Shown here: piece after piece, positions 25,896 through 34,157 of the stretch | Numbering within the stretch: position 1 is the first letter of the stretch | How the letters are laid out: every line of letters starts with the position of its first letter | From: Stieleria bergensis | GTDB lineage: Bacteria; Planctomycetota; Planctomycetia; Pirellulales; Pirellulaceae | Length of the DNA stretch: 64,000 nucleotides | Direction: 5' to 3' | Assembly: GCA_007745635.1 (NCBI GenBank) | Contig: CP036272.1 | Coordinates: 821,532 to 885,531, forward strand | Notes under the pieces: model-generated | What the model was told of the DNA's origin: nothing | Databases searched by the model: none | Seen by the model: the letters and a program-made list of their open reading frames with translations, nothing else | Made by a program: the position numbers and the translations under genes

Positions 25896-28262
25896 ATGGC
25901 CGAAGTCCTGATCAGTACCCCCGCATCGGTCCTCTGTCGCGTCCGCTGTGATGAAGTTCTCAAAGCCGTGGCGATGCGTTGGAACTATGTGGTTCGCCAA
26001 CGCCATCGCTGGTTGAATGATCGCAGCGCTTACGATCGACAGGTGTGCCGGTTGCAGCAGGATTTGGCGCAACTGGGCATCGATCAACAGGTCTTGCAAA
26101 ACGTCCAAGGCGTGGTTCAGGTCACCTTGCCGTGGTCAGAGCGTGATCGTTGGTGGGAGTCACGGATCATGCCCTGGGAATTCGCCCTGGCGGAAGCATC
26201 CAAGACCTTTCGCAATGGCCTGTCCCTGTTAGTGGTTCGGCATCTGCGCACCGGCCGCCGGATTCCCAAACGAGTCCCGCAGCAATGTGCCTGGTTGGCG
26301 AGTGTGCCGCAGAGTTTGTCAGCTCAGGTCGATTTAGCAGCCGAACAAGCTTTACTGGCCGATAGCTTTGATCCACAACAGATTACGCGAATCGGCCAAA
26401 CCACACAGCCCACCGATCAGCAGATCAAGCAGGGTCTCAAGTCCGCGTCGCCGGACGTGATTCATGTCTCAGCGGTTGACAACCGGAGTGCTCGATCGGT
26501 CTTAGGCATGTCAAGTCATGACGTGCGTGATGGATTCAATCTGTGCGATGCTGCAGGCCAGCCCGAGGAGTGTCGTGCGGAACGAATCGCGGACTTGCTC
26601 ACGCAGGGTTCACCCAAACCCATCTTTGTTGGATTCAATAGTTTCGACAGTGGCGTTCGATTGGCACCGATGACTTTGAAACGCGGCGTCGCTGCGGCGG
26701 TGGGCATGCAGCATACGTACAGCTCTTCGATCGCTGAACTGTTCTTTTTGCATTTCTATCGTGCGGCGGTGGAGTCGCAGTGGAATCTGTTGATCGCGTT
26801 CACTTCGGCCATGGAAACGTTGTCCAGTGATCGGCTGCGACTTCGCGGCAGTGGCATGAACCTATGGTCAGCGGAGTCGCTGATCGGCGGGAAACGATTT
26901 GACGACTACCAGCTCTGGCAGCAACGTCGCACGCAGGTCCCCAAGTCACCGACTAAAACGGGACAGAGAAGGTCGGGTTTGTCTCAATTGCGGCGAGCCG
27001 ATCCGGAGCTTGATCGAGCTGCCGATCTGATTCAGGTCACTGTCAGGCCAAAGGCACAGCTGAATTTCTCTGCGTTGCATAACGGCGAGAGTTTATTCGA
27101 ATCACTCGCGGTGCGATTCGTTGCCGATCGCGCCAGCGAGATCGGTGCGGTGGAAGACTTGCAGGTCTCTGTTAAGCTGATCGTTGGCATGCAGGCCTAT
27201 CCGTTTCACACGCGGTTTGCCTTGGATCGTAAAACGTATCGTTATGATTTGTCCTGCGGGCTACGAAAACGTGCTTGCAATGGCGGTCCGGAGGGAGGCT
27301 GCATCGGCCAGCGGGCTGTTCATTTGCCGTTACCGGCGTCACTGTTTCACGGTATCTCCGAACGCACGCAGGCCAGCTTGTTCGTCGATTTGACCTGGCA
27401 TGATCAAGTTGCATTTCGGCACGCGTATCCAGTCTGGATTTCGCCCGCCGATCATTGGTCGCTGGAAGATCAGCAGATCAGTCTGTTGCCATCCTTTGTT
27501 CAGCCTCGAGATCCGAAGATCAATCAGATTGTCGAAGTCGCGCATAAGTACCTCCGCTCGCTTGCCGATCGAGTCAGCGTGGGATTTGATGGCTATCAAA
27601 GTTATCAGTCTTCAGCTCAGGAGGCTGATCGCTGGGAAGGAGTGGATTGCCAAGTGCGTGCGATTTGGTCGGCGCTGTTGCTGGAGTATCAATTGGGTTA
27701 TATCAATCCGCCGCCCTCCTATGAAGCGTTTCGGCAGCGACTGCGAACGCCTAGCCAAACGATTGGTGGTGGGTTTGGTACTTGCGTTGATTTAGCTTTG
27801 CTGCTGGTTGCCGCGATGGAATGGATCGAAATTCACCCCGTTCTGTTCCTGCTAAACGGGCATGTGTTTGCAGGCTATTGGAAAGACGTTCGGGCGCATC
27901 AGGACTTCATGGACGTGATGACGGACGCGGTGCCGTCGCCCGATGACACCGATGCGATGCGTGATGACCCAATGCATTGGGTTTCCGGGCGAAAAACGTA
28001 TTCAGAGATTCGTGCTTGGGTGCAACAAGGTTGCTTGGTGCCAATCGAAACGGTCGCTTTAACGGAACAAAAAGGCTTTGGCGAAGCGGTTGCTGAAGGC
28101 CAGTTGCATTTTCAACCGCGACATAGCCATTCGTTCCGAGCGATGATCGATCTGGTTAGCGCCCGCGAAGGAGACCCGTTGCTTAACAACGCCGTCAGAC
28201 CGCTGCCGTTTCCTACGCAGACCATTGCACAAGCGCCTTCGGGATACCCGGTCGATCTCTAA
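25896..28262 (+). CDS. Inactive-looking CHAT-like domain fused to a transglutaminase-like domain
   Basis: A 788-residue cytoplasmic protein (no signal peptide). Residues about 60-310 follow the CHAT caspase-like pattern: PWEFALAE, a strand plus SPDVIHVSAVDN, KPIFVGFNSFDSG, and a GVAAAVGMQHTYSSSIAELFFLHFYRA tail. The usual catalytic His is Val194 and the usual Cys (N-A-C-E-S-G pattern) is Phe250, so protease activity is not expected. Residues about 380-545 look like the beta domain that precedes transglutaminase-like units in DUF4011-type helicases. Residues about 575-665 form that unit, with INPPPSYEAFRQRLRTPS, Cys630 in GTCVDLALLL and His656 in LNGHVFAGYW. I chose ATG 25896; TTG 25884 is also in frame. 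Family links are from memory. Confidence 0.7.
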   Translation: MAEVLISTPASVLCRVRCDEVLKAVAMRWNYVVRQRHRWLNDRSAYDRQVCRLQQDLAQLGIDQQVLQNVQGVVQVTLPWSERDRWWESRIMPWEFALAEASKTFRNGLSLLVVRHLRTGRRIPKRVPQQCAWLASVPQSLSAQVDLAAEQALLADSFDPQQITRIGQTTQPTDQQIKQGLKSASPDVIHVSAVDNRSARSVLGMSSHDVRDGFNLCDAAGQPEECRAERIADLLTQGSPKPIFVGFNSFDSGVRLAPMTLKRGVAAAVGMQHTYSSSIAELFFLHFYRAAVESQWNLLIAFTSAMETLSSDRLRLRGSGMNLWSAESLIGGKRFDDYQLWQQRRTQVPKSPTKTGQRRSGLSQLRRADPELDRAADLIQVTVRPKAQLNFSALHNGESLFESLAVRFVADRASEIGAVEDLQVSVKLIVGMQAYPFHTRFALDRKTYRYDLSCGLRKRACNGGPEGGCIGQRAVHLPLPASLFHGISERTQASLFVDLTWHDQVAFRHAYPVWISPADHWSLEDQQISLLPSFVQPRDPKINQIVEVAHKYLRSLADRVSVGFDGYQSYQSSAQEADRWEGVDCQVRAIWSALLLEYQLGYINPPPSYEAFRQRLRTPSQTIGGGFGTCVDLALLLVAAMEWIEIHPVLFLLNGHVFAGYWKDVRAHQDFMDVMTDAVPSPDDTDAMRDDPMHWVSGRKTYSEIRAWVQQGCLVPIETVALTEQKGFGEAVAEGQLHFQPRHSHSFRAMIDLVSAREGDPLLNNAVRPLPFPTQTIAQAPSGYPVDL

Positions 28263-28278
28263 CAGAGGAGTCAATGAG

Positions 28279-29565
28279 ATGGAACAGGTTTTTCAGCAGT
28301 TAGCAATCGAGTCCTTTGGCGACTCACAGGTTCGTTCGTTGCACGGTTTTCAACGCGATGCACGCGTTCGCGCAAGCAGTGGTCGCGACGACGTTGCCGT
28401 GGGCGGCAGTGTTTGTCTGCGTCTGGTGGATTGTGACGGGATCTTGCAGTGGGAAGAAAGTTCTGGCGGAGCGCTGCCTCCAATGCGACAACAAATGCGC
28501 GGCCGATCGGGTGGCGACGCGGTGGATGCATTGGAGTTCGAGTTCAAGCGTCTTGCGCCTTCGCAGATCACCCGTTTCTTGGCCAAACAAGATCAGCGGC
28601 TGACACCACGACGGGGGCTTTCTCGGTTGAATCCAGAAACCAGAACGTGGACCCAGGCTGCCTTGCCCGACTCGGGACGTGCGTTGGTGTTGATTCATGG
28701 CACCTTTAGCAACAGCGACAACATGCTCGAAGGGTTTGCGGTCGATTCGGAATCGTCATCGCAACAAACTTGGTTGGATCAAGCGATCAAAGTCTACGAT
28801 GGTAACGTGTATGCGTTTGACCATCCGACGTTATCTGTCGGTCCAATGTTCAATGCGATGGATTTGCAGCGTGAAATCGCAGGCAGCACAGCAAAGCTTG
28901 ACCTGGTCGGTCACTCACGCGGTGGTCTGGTCGCGCGTTGGTGGTGTGAAGTCTTCGATCCGCACGCAGAACGTTGTGAAAAGGTTGTTGTCGCTGGCAG
29001 CCCGCTTGAAGGGACCGGATTAGCATCGCCAGCACAACTTCGCGAGACGTTGAATTGCCTGACTCAGATCTCTGCGGCGATCACTACGGCAGCCGGTTGG
29101 GTGGGGATGGCGGTGCCGATGTTCGGTTTCGTGCAAGCGGTCTTGAAGGTCGTGACCTCGTTGACAGGGCTGGGCAGTCGCACGCCGGTGATCGATGGTG
29201 TGGTGGCGATGATTCCGGGATTGTTTGCGATGTCTCGAGTGGGCAACAATCCCGAATTGTTACGCTTGCTAGACATTGGCAGTGGATCGGCGGATCGCTA
29301 TCACGCGATCATCAGTGACTTTCAGTCGAACGAACCGGCTTGGAAGTTTTGGAACTTGTACCGCGTGTTGGACACCGGAGCGGATGCATTGTTTCCCGGG
29401 GCAAACGATCTGGTGGTGGACACCCGGTCGATGGTTCAGCTAGGGCATCAGCTGAAAATTGCAGATGAGCGAACGCTGGATTTCGGCACGAACGATCGAG
29501 TGCACCATCTCAATTACTTTGTTCAGCCGCAAACGCAAGCGTTCATCGCCGACATGCTTTGGTAG
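28279..29565 (+). CDS. Serine alpha/beta hydrolase (lipase/esterase-like), partner of the CHAT-like protein
   Basis: A 428-residue protein. The first about 115 residues are an unrecognised, polar N-terminal domain. From about residue 130 an alpha/beta hydrolase follows: RALVLIHGTFSNSDN (oxyanion region), YAFDHPTLS, and LVGHSRGGLVARW, where Ser is the nucleophile in G-H-S-R-G. Late acid and His candidates are in the segment with FPGANDLVVDTRSM and the final HHLNYF. There is no signal peptide, so a cytoplasmic place is likely. ATG 28279 was chosen over an upstream start because AGAGGAG ends 8 bases before it. It lies 16 bp after the CHAT-like gene. Lipid or ester cleavage is a family-based guess. 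Confidence 0.85.
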   Translation: MEQVFQQLAIESFGDSQVRSLHGFQRDARVRASSGRDDVAVGGSVCLRLVDCDGILQWEESSGGALPPMRQQMRGRSGGDAVDALEFEFKRLAPSQITRFLAKQDQRLTPRRGLSRLNPETRTWTQAALPDSGRALVLIHGTFSNSDNMLEGFAVDSESSSQQTWLDQAIKVYDGNVYAFDHPTLSVGPMFNAMDLQREIAGSTAKLDLVGHSRGGLVARWWCEVFDPHAERCEKVVVAGSPLEGTGLASPAQLRETLNCLTQISAAITTAAGWVGMAVPMFGFVQAVLKVVTSLTGLGSRTPVIDGVVAMIPGLFAMSRVGNNPELLRLLDIGSGSADRYHAIISDFQSNEPAWKFWNLYRVLDTGADALFPGANDLVVDTRSMVQLGHQLKIADERTLDFGTNDRVHHLNYFVQPQTQAFIADMLW

Positions 29566-29875
29566 CCGCTGGCCGGATCGTCGCGACCTTGATTTTGCGG
29601 GTTTTGGGTGGTGTTCCGGGAAAGTTGACGCTTTTTTTAACAATTGGGGGCGCTCGATCAATCATAATGCTGTCATGGGCTGCCGATGGGCCATCGATCA
29701 GGCTCTTAGCTGACGCCTAACAATTGGGCTCAGGTTACGGCTGATCGGCATTTCTGTGATCTCATCTTTCTTATCTTCGCTGCTTGGTGCAATTGCCGGG
29801 TATCGATGAAGCATCACAAACAGCAGCCGATTGCGGTGATCATCCGATCCGTACGACGGCGGGGTAAAGTGTGAA
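29566..29875. other. Gap before the ECF sigma gene, with a direct repeat
   Basis: About 310 bp. TAACAATTGGG occurs at 29638 and again at 29718, 80 bp apart. A run of seven Ts is at 29632-29638. No gene or RNA is supported; a promoter for the sigma gene is expected here. Confidence 0.5.
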
Positions 29876-30520
29876 ATGAGCGGTGACCAACCATCGGTGG
29901 ATCCATTCGATCTGAACCAGCAAGTGCGACAACTGGCGTTGTTTCTTTCCGAGCACGGCGAGGAAAGTGATCGCGCGTTGGCGATGTCGCAGCTGTACGA
30001 TTTGACCTGTGATCGCTTGGTGCGGTATTCACTGTCCATCACTCAGCGGGCACATGACGCTGAAGATGCCGTCAGTGGGTGTATCTTAAAGGTCACCCAG
30101 CGACCGGAGCTATTGACGTCCGCTGATCAACCCTGGCATTACTTGTTGCGGATGGTTCGAAACGAGTCATTGATCACCTTGCGATCCCGGAAGCGTTGGT
30201 CTGCTCTGGGGATGATCGCTCAAGTGCTTTCGTCATCAATGGTGGATGTCGTTGAGCTGGATGATCAGCGCCGCATGGTTTGGCAGGCTCTTGAACGACT
30301 GCCTGGGGAACAACGCGAAGTCATCGTGTTGAAGATCTGGGAGCAGTTGACGTTCGCTGAAGTTGCCCACATCTTACAGCTTTCGCCATCGACGGTAGCT
30401 AGTCGTTATCGATATGCGATGGAGAAACTCTCCAATCGTTTAAGTGGACAAATGCAGGCAGAGCCTTCAGCCGAACTCGCTGACCAAGAAGCCGACGCTT
30501 CGGTCGGAGGAGGGGCATGA
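29876..30520 (+). CDS. ECF-type RNA polymerase sigma factor
   Basis: A 214-residue sigma-70 protein. Region 2 lies at about residues 35-100 (ALAMSQLYDLTCDRLVRYSLSI, DAEDAVSGCILKV, WHYLLRMVRNESL). Region 4 is at about 130-195 (LPGEQREVIVLKIWEQLTFAEVAHIL and STVASRYRYAMEKL). The C-terminal tail is acidic. It is downstream of the CHAT-like/hydrolase pair on the same strand, but separated by about 310 bp, so it probably has its own promoter. It overlaps the next gene by ATGA. Confidence 0.9.
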   Translation: MSGDQPSVDPFDLNQQVRQLALFLSEHGEESDRALAMSQLYDLTCDRLVRYSLSITQRAHDAEDAVSGCILKVTQRPELLTSADQPWHYLLRMVRNESLITLRSRKRWSALGMIAQVLSSSMVDVVELDDQRRMVWQALERLPGEQREVIVLKIWEQLTFAEVAHILQLSPSTVASRYRYAMEKLSNRLSGQMQAEPSAELADQEADASVGGGA

Positions 30521-30981
30521 TGAAACGTGAACCAGAACCGTGGCAGCCATTTGATGCCATTGAACATGATTTCCAAGACTTGGATTTGCCACACAGGGCA
30601 ACTTCAGAGGTGCGTTCCTTAGAGCAAACTTTGGGGAATCTTGCGCATTGCGTGCGTACCAATTCCATCGAAAAGACTCAGCACCGCGACCAGTTGCTGA
30701 ATCGATTCCAACAATCGTTTCTGCTCGGCCGTTGTCGTGTGCGAGTTTGGCAGGCGAGCCTGGCGGCACTGGTTTTGCTGGTGGCCTTTTCCTGCCTGCT
30801 AGGACGGCTGACGACCAGTCGGCAACCCACCGCGCTGACATCCCAGCAAGCACAGCAAGAGGCGGTGAGATTGTCCAGACAAACCGGTGTGAGTCTGGAC
30901 TGGGCTCTGGTTGATATCTTTCAGCGATCCAAAGAGCAGAAGTCGCGTCAAGTAGCACCCTGGATGCCACCGCAGCGATGA
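30517..30981 (+). CDS. Small single-pass membrane protein, probable sigma partner
   Basis: A 154-residue protein with a cytoplasmic helical N-terminus (about residues 1-80), one transmembrane helix (about 86-103, VWQASLAALVLLVAFSCLLG) and a short outer tail. No zinc anti-sigma motif is visible. The four-base overlap with an ECF sigma gene makes it the likely anti-sigma or signal-transducing partner; that is inference. It ends in a hairpin that covers its stop codon. Confidence 0.7.
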   Translation: MMKREPEPWQPFDAIEHDFQDLDLPHRATSEVRSLEQTLGNLAHCVRTNSIEKTQHRDQLLNRFQQSFLLGRCRVRVWQASLAALVLLVAFSCLLGRLTTSRQPTALTSQQAQQEAVRLSRQTGVSLDWALVDIFQRSKEQKSRQVAPWMPPQR

Positions 30982-31028
30982 CACACGCCCGTGTGGTCAT
31001 CGACCGATGATGGCAACTCCGTTTGCCA
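30977..31028. terminator. Two hairpins between convergent genes
   Basis: GATGACACACG pairs with CGTGT-G-GTCATC over 30977-31001 (11 bp with one bulge and a 2-base loop). TGGCAA/TTGCCA pairs over 31011-31028. They separate the convergent membrane-protein and lipoprotein genes and are likely a bidirectional termination region. Confidence 0.6.
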
Positions 31029-31038
31029 GTGAAGTGTG

Positions 31039-33120
31039 TTAAAAGATCTCGAAAGGGATCACACGCGTACCTTTGTTCTTGCTGACCGTGTCTTCCAAGG
31101 TGACCTGCAAACGATAACTGCCCGTGGGCAGCTGACGTGGCAGCGTCATGTGATAGCCAACGTAGTAGTCGCGAAGCCGATTCCTGGAAAGTTGTGTGTC
31201 CAGTGGCAATGCTTGATCGACCAGCACGTTGTTGTCCGCGTCAATGATTTGAAACTGTCCCTGAATGCGAGTTTCAAACATGCCGTCTTGTTCTGCGGCC
31301 ACGAAGTGATCGACTTCACAGTACAACAAGACCTGTTGACCGGGAGCGAATCGGTTGCCTTCGAAAGGAATGAAGCGTCCGTACGATTCAATCTGCTGGC
31401 AGAATTCTAAATTGGATAGTTTGAGTTTGCCACTTGATTGAGCCAAGTGTTTGGCGGCAAGTTGGAACTCTTCTTGGACCAACGCCAATTGCTCAGGCGA
31501 TGGGTTACTTGCCATCAAAAGCTTTAGCGCGTTGAGTTGATGCTCAAACGCAAGTTGGTGTTGGGGATCCAGTTCATCAAAGCCTGTTAGCTGGTCGTTT
31601 GACTTGCCAGCAAAGACCTGTAACGACTGAGTCAGCAACCAGCGCTGTTGTCGTTGCTGTGGTGTTTCATCTGCTGTGGGCTGAGCAGCGCGAGCCAACA
31701 GGGACTGGATCAGTTCCAGGTGTTCGCTGTTGGCTTGAAAGGTTGCGGACGTCGGCGAGCCCGCTTTGGCGGCACTGTCTTGCGAGTCCGTGTGCGGCAA
31801 AGCCACTTTGGCGACCGCTGGGATCACGCTGTTCGGATCCGCAGCGACCTCCAGCGAGGCCGTTTGAACCGGTGATCGTTCCGTCGACACGGCCACTGGA
31901 CTGTCGGAACCGGTTTGATTTTCCGGCTCCGGAATCGTGCTTCGGGCGACCGATGGCGTGGGCAGGATCGGCATTCCCAGACCCGTCGTCTCGCTGGAAC
32001 GATCGCTGTTTCCTGATGTCGCTGCTGGCTTGCTTTCGTTGCCAGCTAATTGCTGAGAGATCTGGTTGGCAAGTTGTTCGAGCGATGAGGGTGACGTTTG
32101 CCGGGCAACTAAATGGATTCGACGCGGTGCAGGGCCTGCGTAAGCGAGGTCAGCCTCGGGCAGTTTCGGCAAGTCAGCGAGTTGTTTTCGCAGTGCTTTG
32201 AGCAGCGAGTGAGGGTGTTCGGTGCGACGTGCTGACGTGCCTCCAGCGGCTTCCAAATCAGACAGCGATGTCGTGACAAGTGCTGCATCCGGCTGGTCGA
32301 GAGTGGTTTTGGGGCCGGCCGTGTCGCTCGGCTGGGCCAGCTTGCTGGGGTCGATGTTCGCAGCGGCGATGATGGGATTGGCGGTCGCTGGATCACGTTT
32401 TGCCTCAGCAAACGCTTGATCGGAATCGGCAATCAGGGAGTTGATTTCATCGACATCGACGTCCAAGTCATCAATGGCGACATCCGTTTGGTTCTTGGAC
32501 GTTTCCGAAGGTGTCTCTTGGGCAACGGATTCGCTGGCAGGTTTGGCAGCGAACTGGTTCGTCTTGATCGGCGTGGTTGTTGTTGGTTGGTTGCTTGTTG
32601 TTGGCTGTGAAGCAACTGCCTGATGAGCCGCTTCGGTGTCGCTGAGGCTCATTTGCGCCGGGGCGGAACGGGTTTCCGTTGAGGCAACGGCAGTGGAGGG
32701 TGGTTGTTGGTTGGCTGATGTCTCTTTGGCAACCGAATCAGGCAGGGGGTCTGTTGAGCGGTTCGGTGGATTGCTGGCCTGTTTTTCGCCAGCCAACATG
32801 CCTTGTTCAGCGGTGGGGTCGTCCCTCAGGACGGCTGGATTGGTGGGCGATGGGCCTTTGCGGAAGGTGGCAAATCGACCAGCGATGCGCGAGCCCATGC
32901 CTTCGCTTTTGCGTGTTTTCGCCGGCAGAACGGCACCTGCGAGGCGCTGTCGAGGTGCATCGACTTCCGCCTCCATGGGGCCCGATTCTTGTACAGTGAC
33001 AACCGATTGCAGACCCCGACCGGAGCGGCAGCCGACAGGCAGCATGCTGAGGCAGCAGACTGCTACCATCAGTGTGCGGTACGACTTGTTTCCAATATTC
33101 AGCGGTTTTGGCCAGAGCAT
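31039..33120 (-). CDS. Long low-complexity lipoprotein of unknown function
   Basis: A 693-residue protein with a lipoprotein signal (LSMLPVGC, lipobox Cys at about residue 31). Residues about 60-500 are disordered-looking and rich in Pro, Thr, Ser, Gln and Ala. A helical C-terminal part (about 470-590, SLLARAAQPTADETPQQ onward) leads to a beta domain of about 100 residues that ends with GYHMTLPRQLPTGSYRLQVTLEDT, like a periplasmic binding or Ig-like fold. No family is recognised. It converges on the sigma-partner gene. Confidence 0.75.
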   Translation of the reverse strand: MLWPKPLNIGNKSYRTLMVAVCCLSMLPVGCRSGRGLQSVVTVQESGPMEAEVDAPRQRLAGAVLPAKTRKSEGMGSRIAGRFATFRKGPSPTNPAVLRDDPTAEQGMLAGEKQASNPPNRSTDPLPDSVAKETSANQQPPSTAVASTETRSAPAQMSLSDTEAAHQAVASQPTTSNQPTTTTPIKTNQFAAKPASESVAQETPSETSKNQTDVAIDDLDVDVDEINSLIADSDQAFAEAKRDPATANPIIAAANIDPSKLAQPSDTAGPKTTLDQPDAALVTTSLSDLEAAGGTSARRTEHPHSLLKALRKQLADLPKLPEADLAYAGPAPRRIHLVARQTSPSSLEQLANQISQQLAGNESKPAATSGNSDRSSETTGLGMPILPTPSVARSTIPEPENQTGSDSPVAVSTERSPVQTASLEVAADPNSVIPAVAKVALPHTDSQDSAAKAGSPTSATFQANSEHLELIQSLLARAAQPTADETPQQRQQRWLLTQSLQVFAGKSNDQLTGFDELDPQHQLAFEHQLNALKLLMASNPSPEQLALVQEEFQLAAKHLAQSSGKLKLSNLEFCQQIESYGRFIPFEGNRFAPGQQVLLYCEVDHFVAAEQDGMFETRIQGQFQIIDADNNVLVDQALPLDTQLSRNRLRDYYVGYHMTLPRQLPTGSYRLQVTLEDTVSKNKGTRVIPFEIF

Positions 33121-33625
33121 CCCTGCCTCTCGCGATGTTTACGTTGCCCTTCGGTGACGGTGTGAATCGCTGCTTTGACGCGAATTCACTGCCAACCGCG
33201 CAGCGATTGTGGTGAGATCTTCAATGATTAACGTTGCTTTACCTAAATTGATTCTGACTGAGCAACGTCAAACTGGCGTGCAAAGCGGGAAACCCCCAGA
33301 AATCCGGCATTTTGCCTCCGCAGACAACGGTCTCGTCACGATCGAAGCGGCTCATTCCAGCAACTTGATCGGCCCGACCTTCCAGGGGCTTCACTTTCGC
33401 TGGGGGCCATTGATTGTTCTGGCGTTTGTGGTTCCCCGCCGGTCAGGGAGCTATGCTGAGGGCTTCATGCTGTGGTGAATCTGAGCGGCTTGAATTCACT
33501 GGGCTGAGTGGATTCACTGGCTCGGTTTTGAAAACCAATGGGGTGTCGCGATCGTCTCATCAGAAGGTGCGACACCGATTGAATGTTGCTTCGCTTGCCG
33601 TGAACTGGTTTTGAGCTCGACGAAA
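33121..33625. other. Intergenic stretch of about 505 bp
   Basis: No gene or RNA is supported. The only repetition seen is ATTCACTGG at 33494-33502 and 33512-33520. Promoters for the divergent neighbours should lie here. Confidence 0.5.
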
Positions 33626-33976
33626 ATGATTGCTTCTGACGACTCCAATGAAACTTCCCAAGCGAATCCCTATCAAGTGGCCGCGGGGGAACCACAGGCC
33701 ATCACGCCAACACTGATGCTGTGGTGGATCGGGATTGTGGCCGTTTGTGCATTCGGCGGAGCGGTGCTGGGCGCTTTGCTGGGCTATCTGGTGGGGACGT
33801 GGGTGCCGGGCTATTACGAAGCCATCATCTATCGGCCACGGGGGGTGGCCATTGACCCACAGTCGATCGGAGTCGGCATGGGGGCAACGCAGGGATTTGG
33901 CGGCGGAGCGATGCTGGGCTTTGCTCTGATCGTGCTCTTTTCCTGGTATCGGACTCGGCAGGCGAACGCACAGTAA
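33626..33976 (+). CDS. Small membrane protein of unknown function
   Basis: A 116-residue protein with a polar N-terminal tail containing the NPYQ motif often seen in planctomycetal membrane proteins (about residue 15). Two transmembrane helices follow: about 30-55 (WIGIVAVCAFGGAVLGALLGYLVG) and about 85-105 (GGGAMLGFALIVLFSWY). ATG 33626 was preferred to the TTG at 33611. No function can be assigned. Confidence 0.65.
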   Translation: MIASDDSNETSQANPYQVAAGEPQAITPTLMLWWIGIVAVCAFGGAVLGALLGYLVGTWVPGYYEAIIYRPRGVAIDPQSIGVGMGATQGFGGGAMLGFALIVLFSWYRTRQANAQ

Positions 33977-34002
33977 CGCTGTGTCCCTGTTGCCACGGGC
34001 GG

Positions 34003-34020
34003 GATCACAGGACCGTGATC
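34003..34020. terminator. Hairpin between convergent genes
   Basis: GATCAC/GTGATC with a 6-base loop, in the 180-bp gap between the small membrane protein and the VWA protein gene. No T run follows. Confidence 0.35.
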
Positions 34021-34157
34021 GAAAGCCTGACCGCGCTGGCGATGGGACGAGTCACACCTGCTGGCGCGACTTGTTTGGCAACGGTGGTCACGCGACCTGG
34101 CCGATCGAAACAAGGCGATTGGCGGGAAGCCAACGGCAGCAGGTTGCTTTCGCCGGG

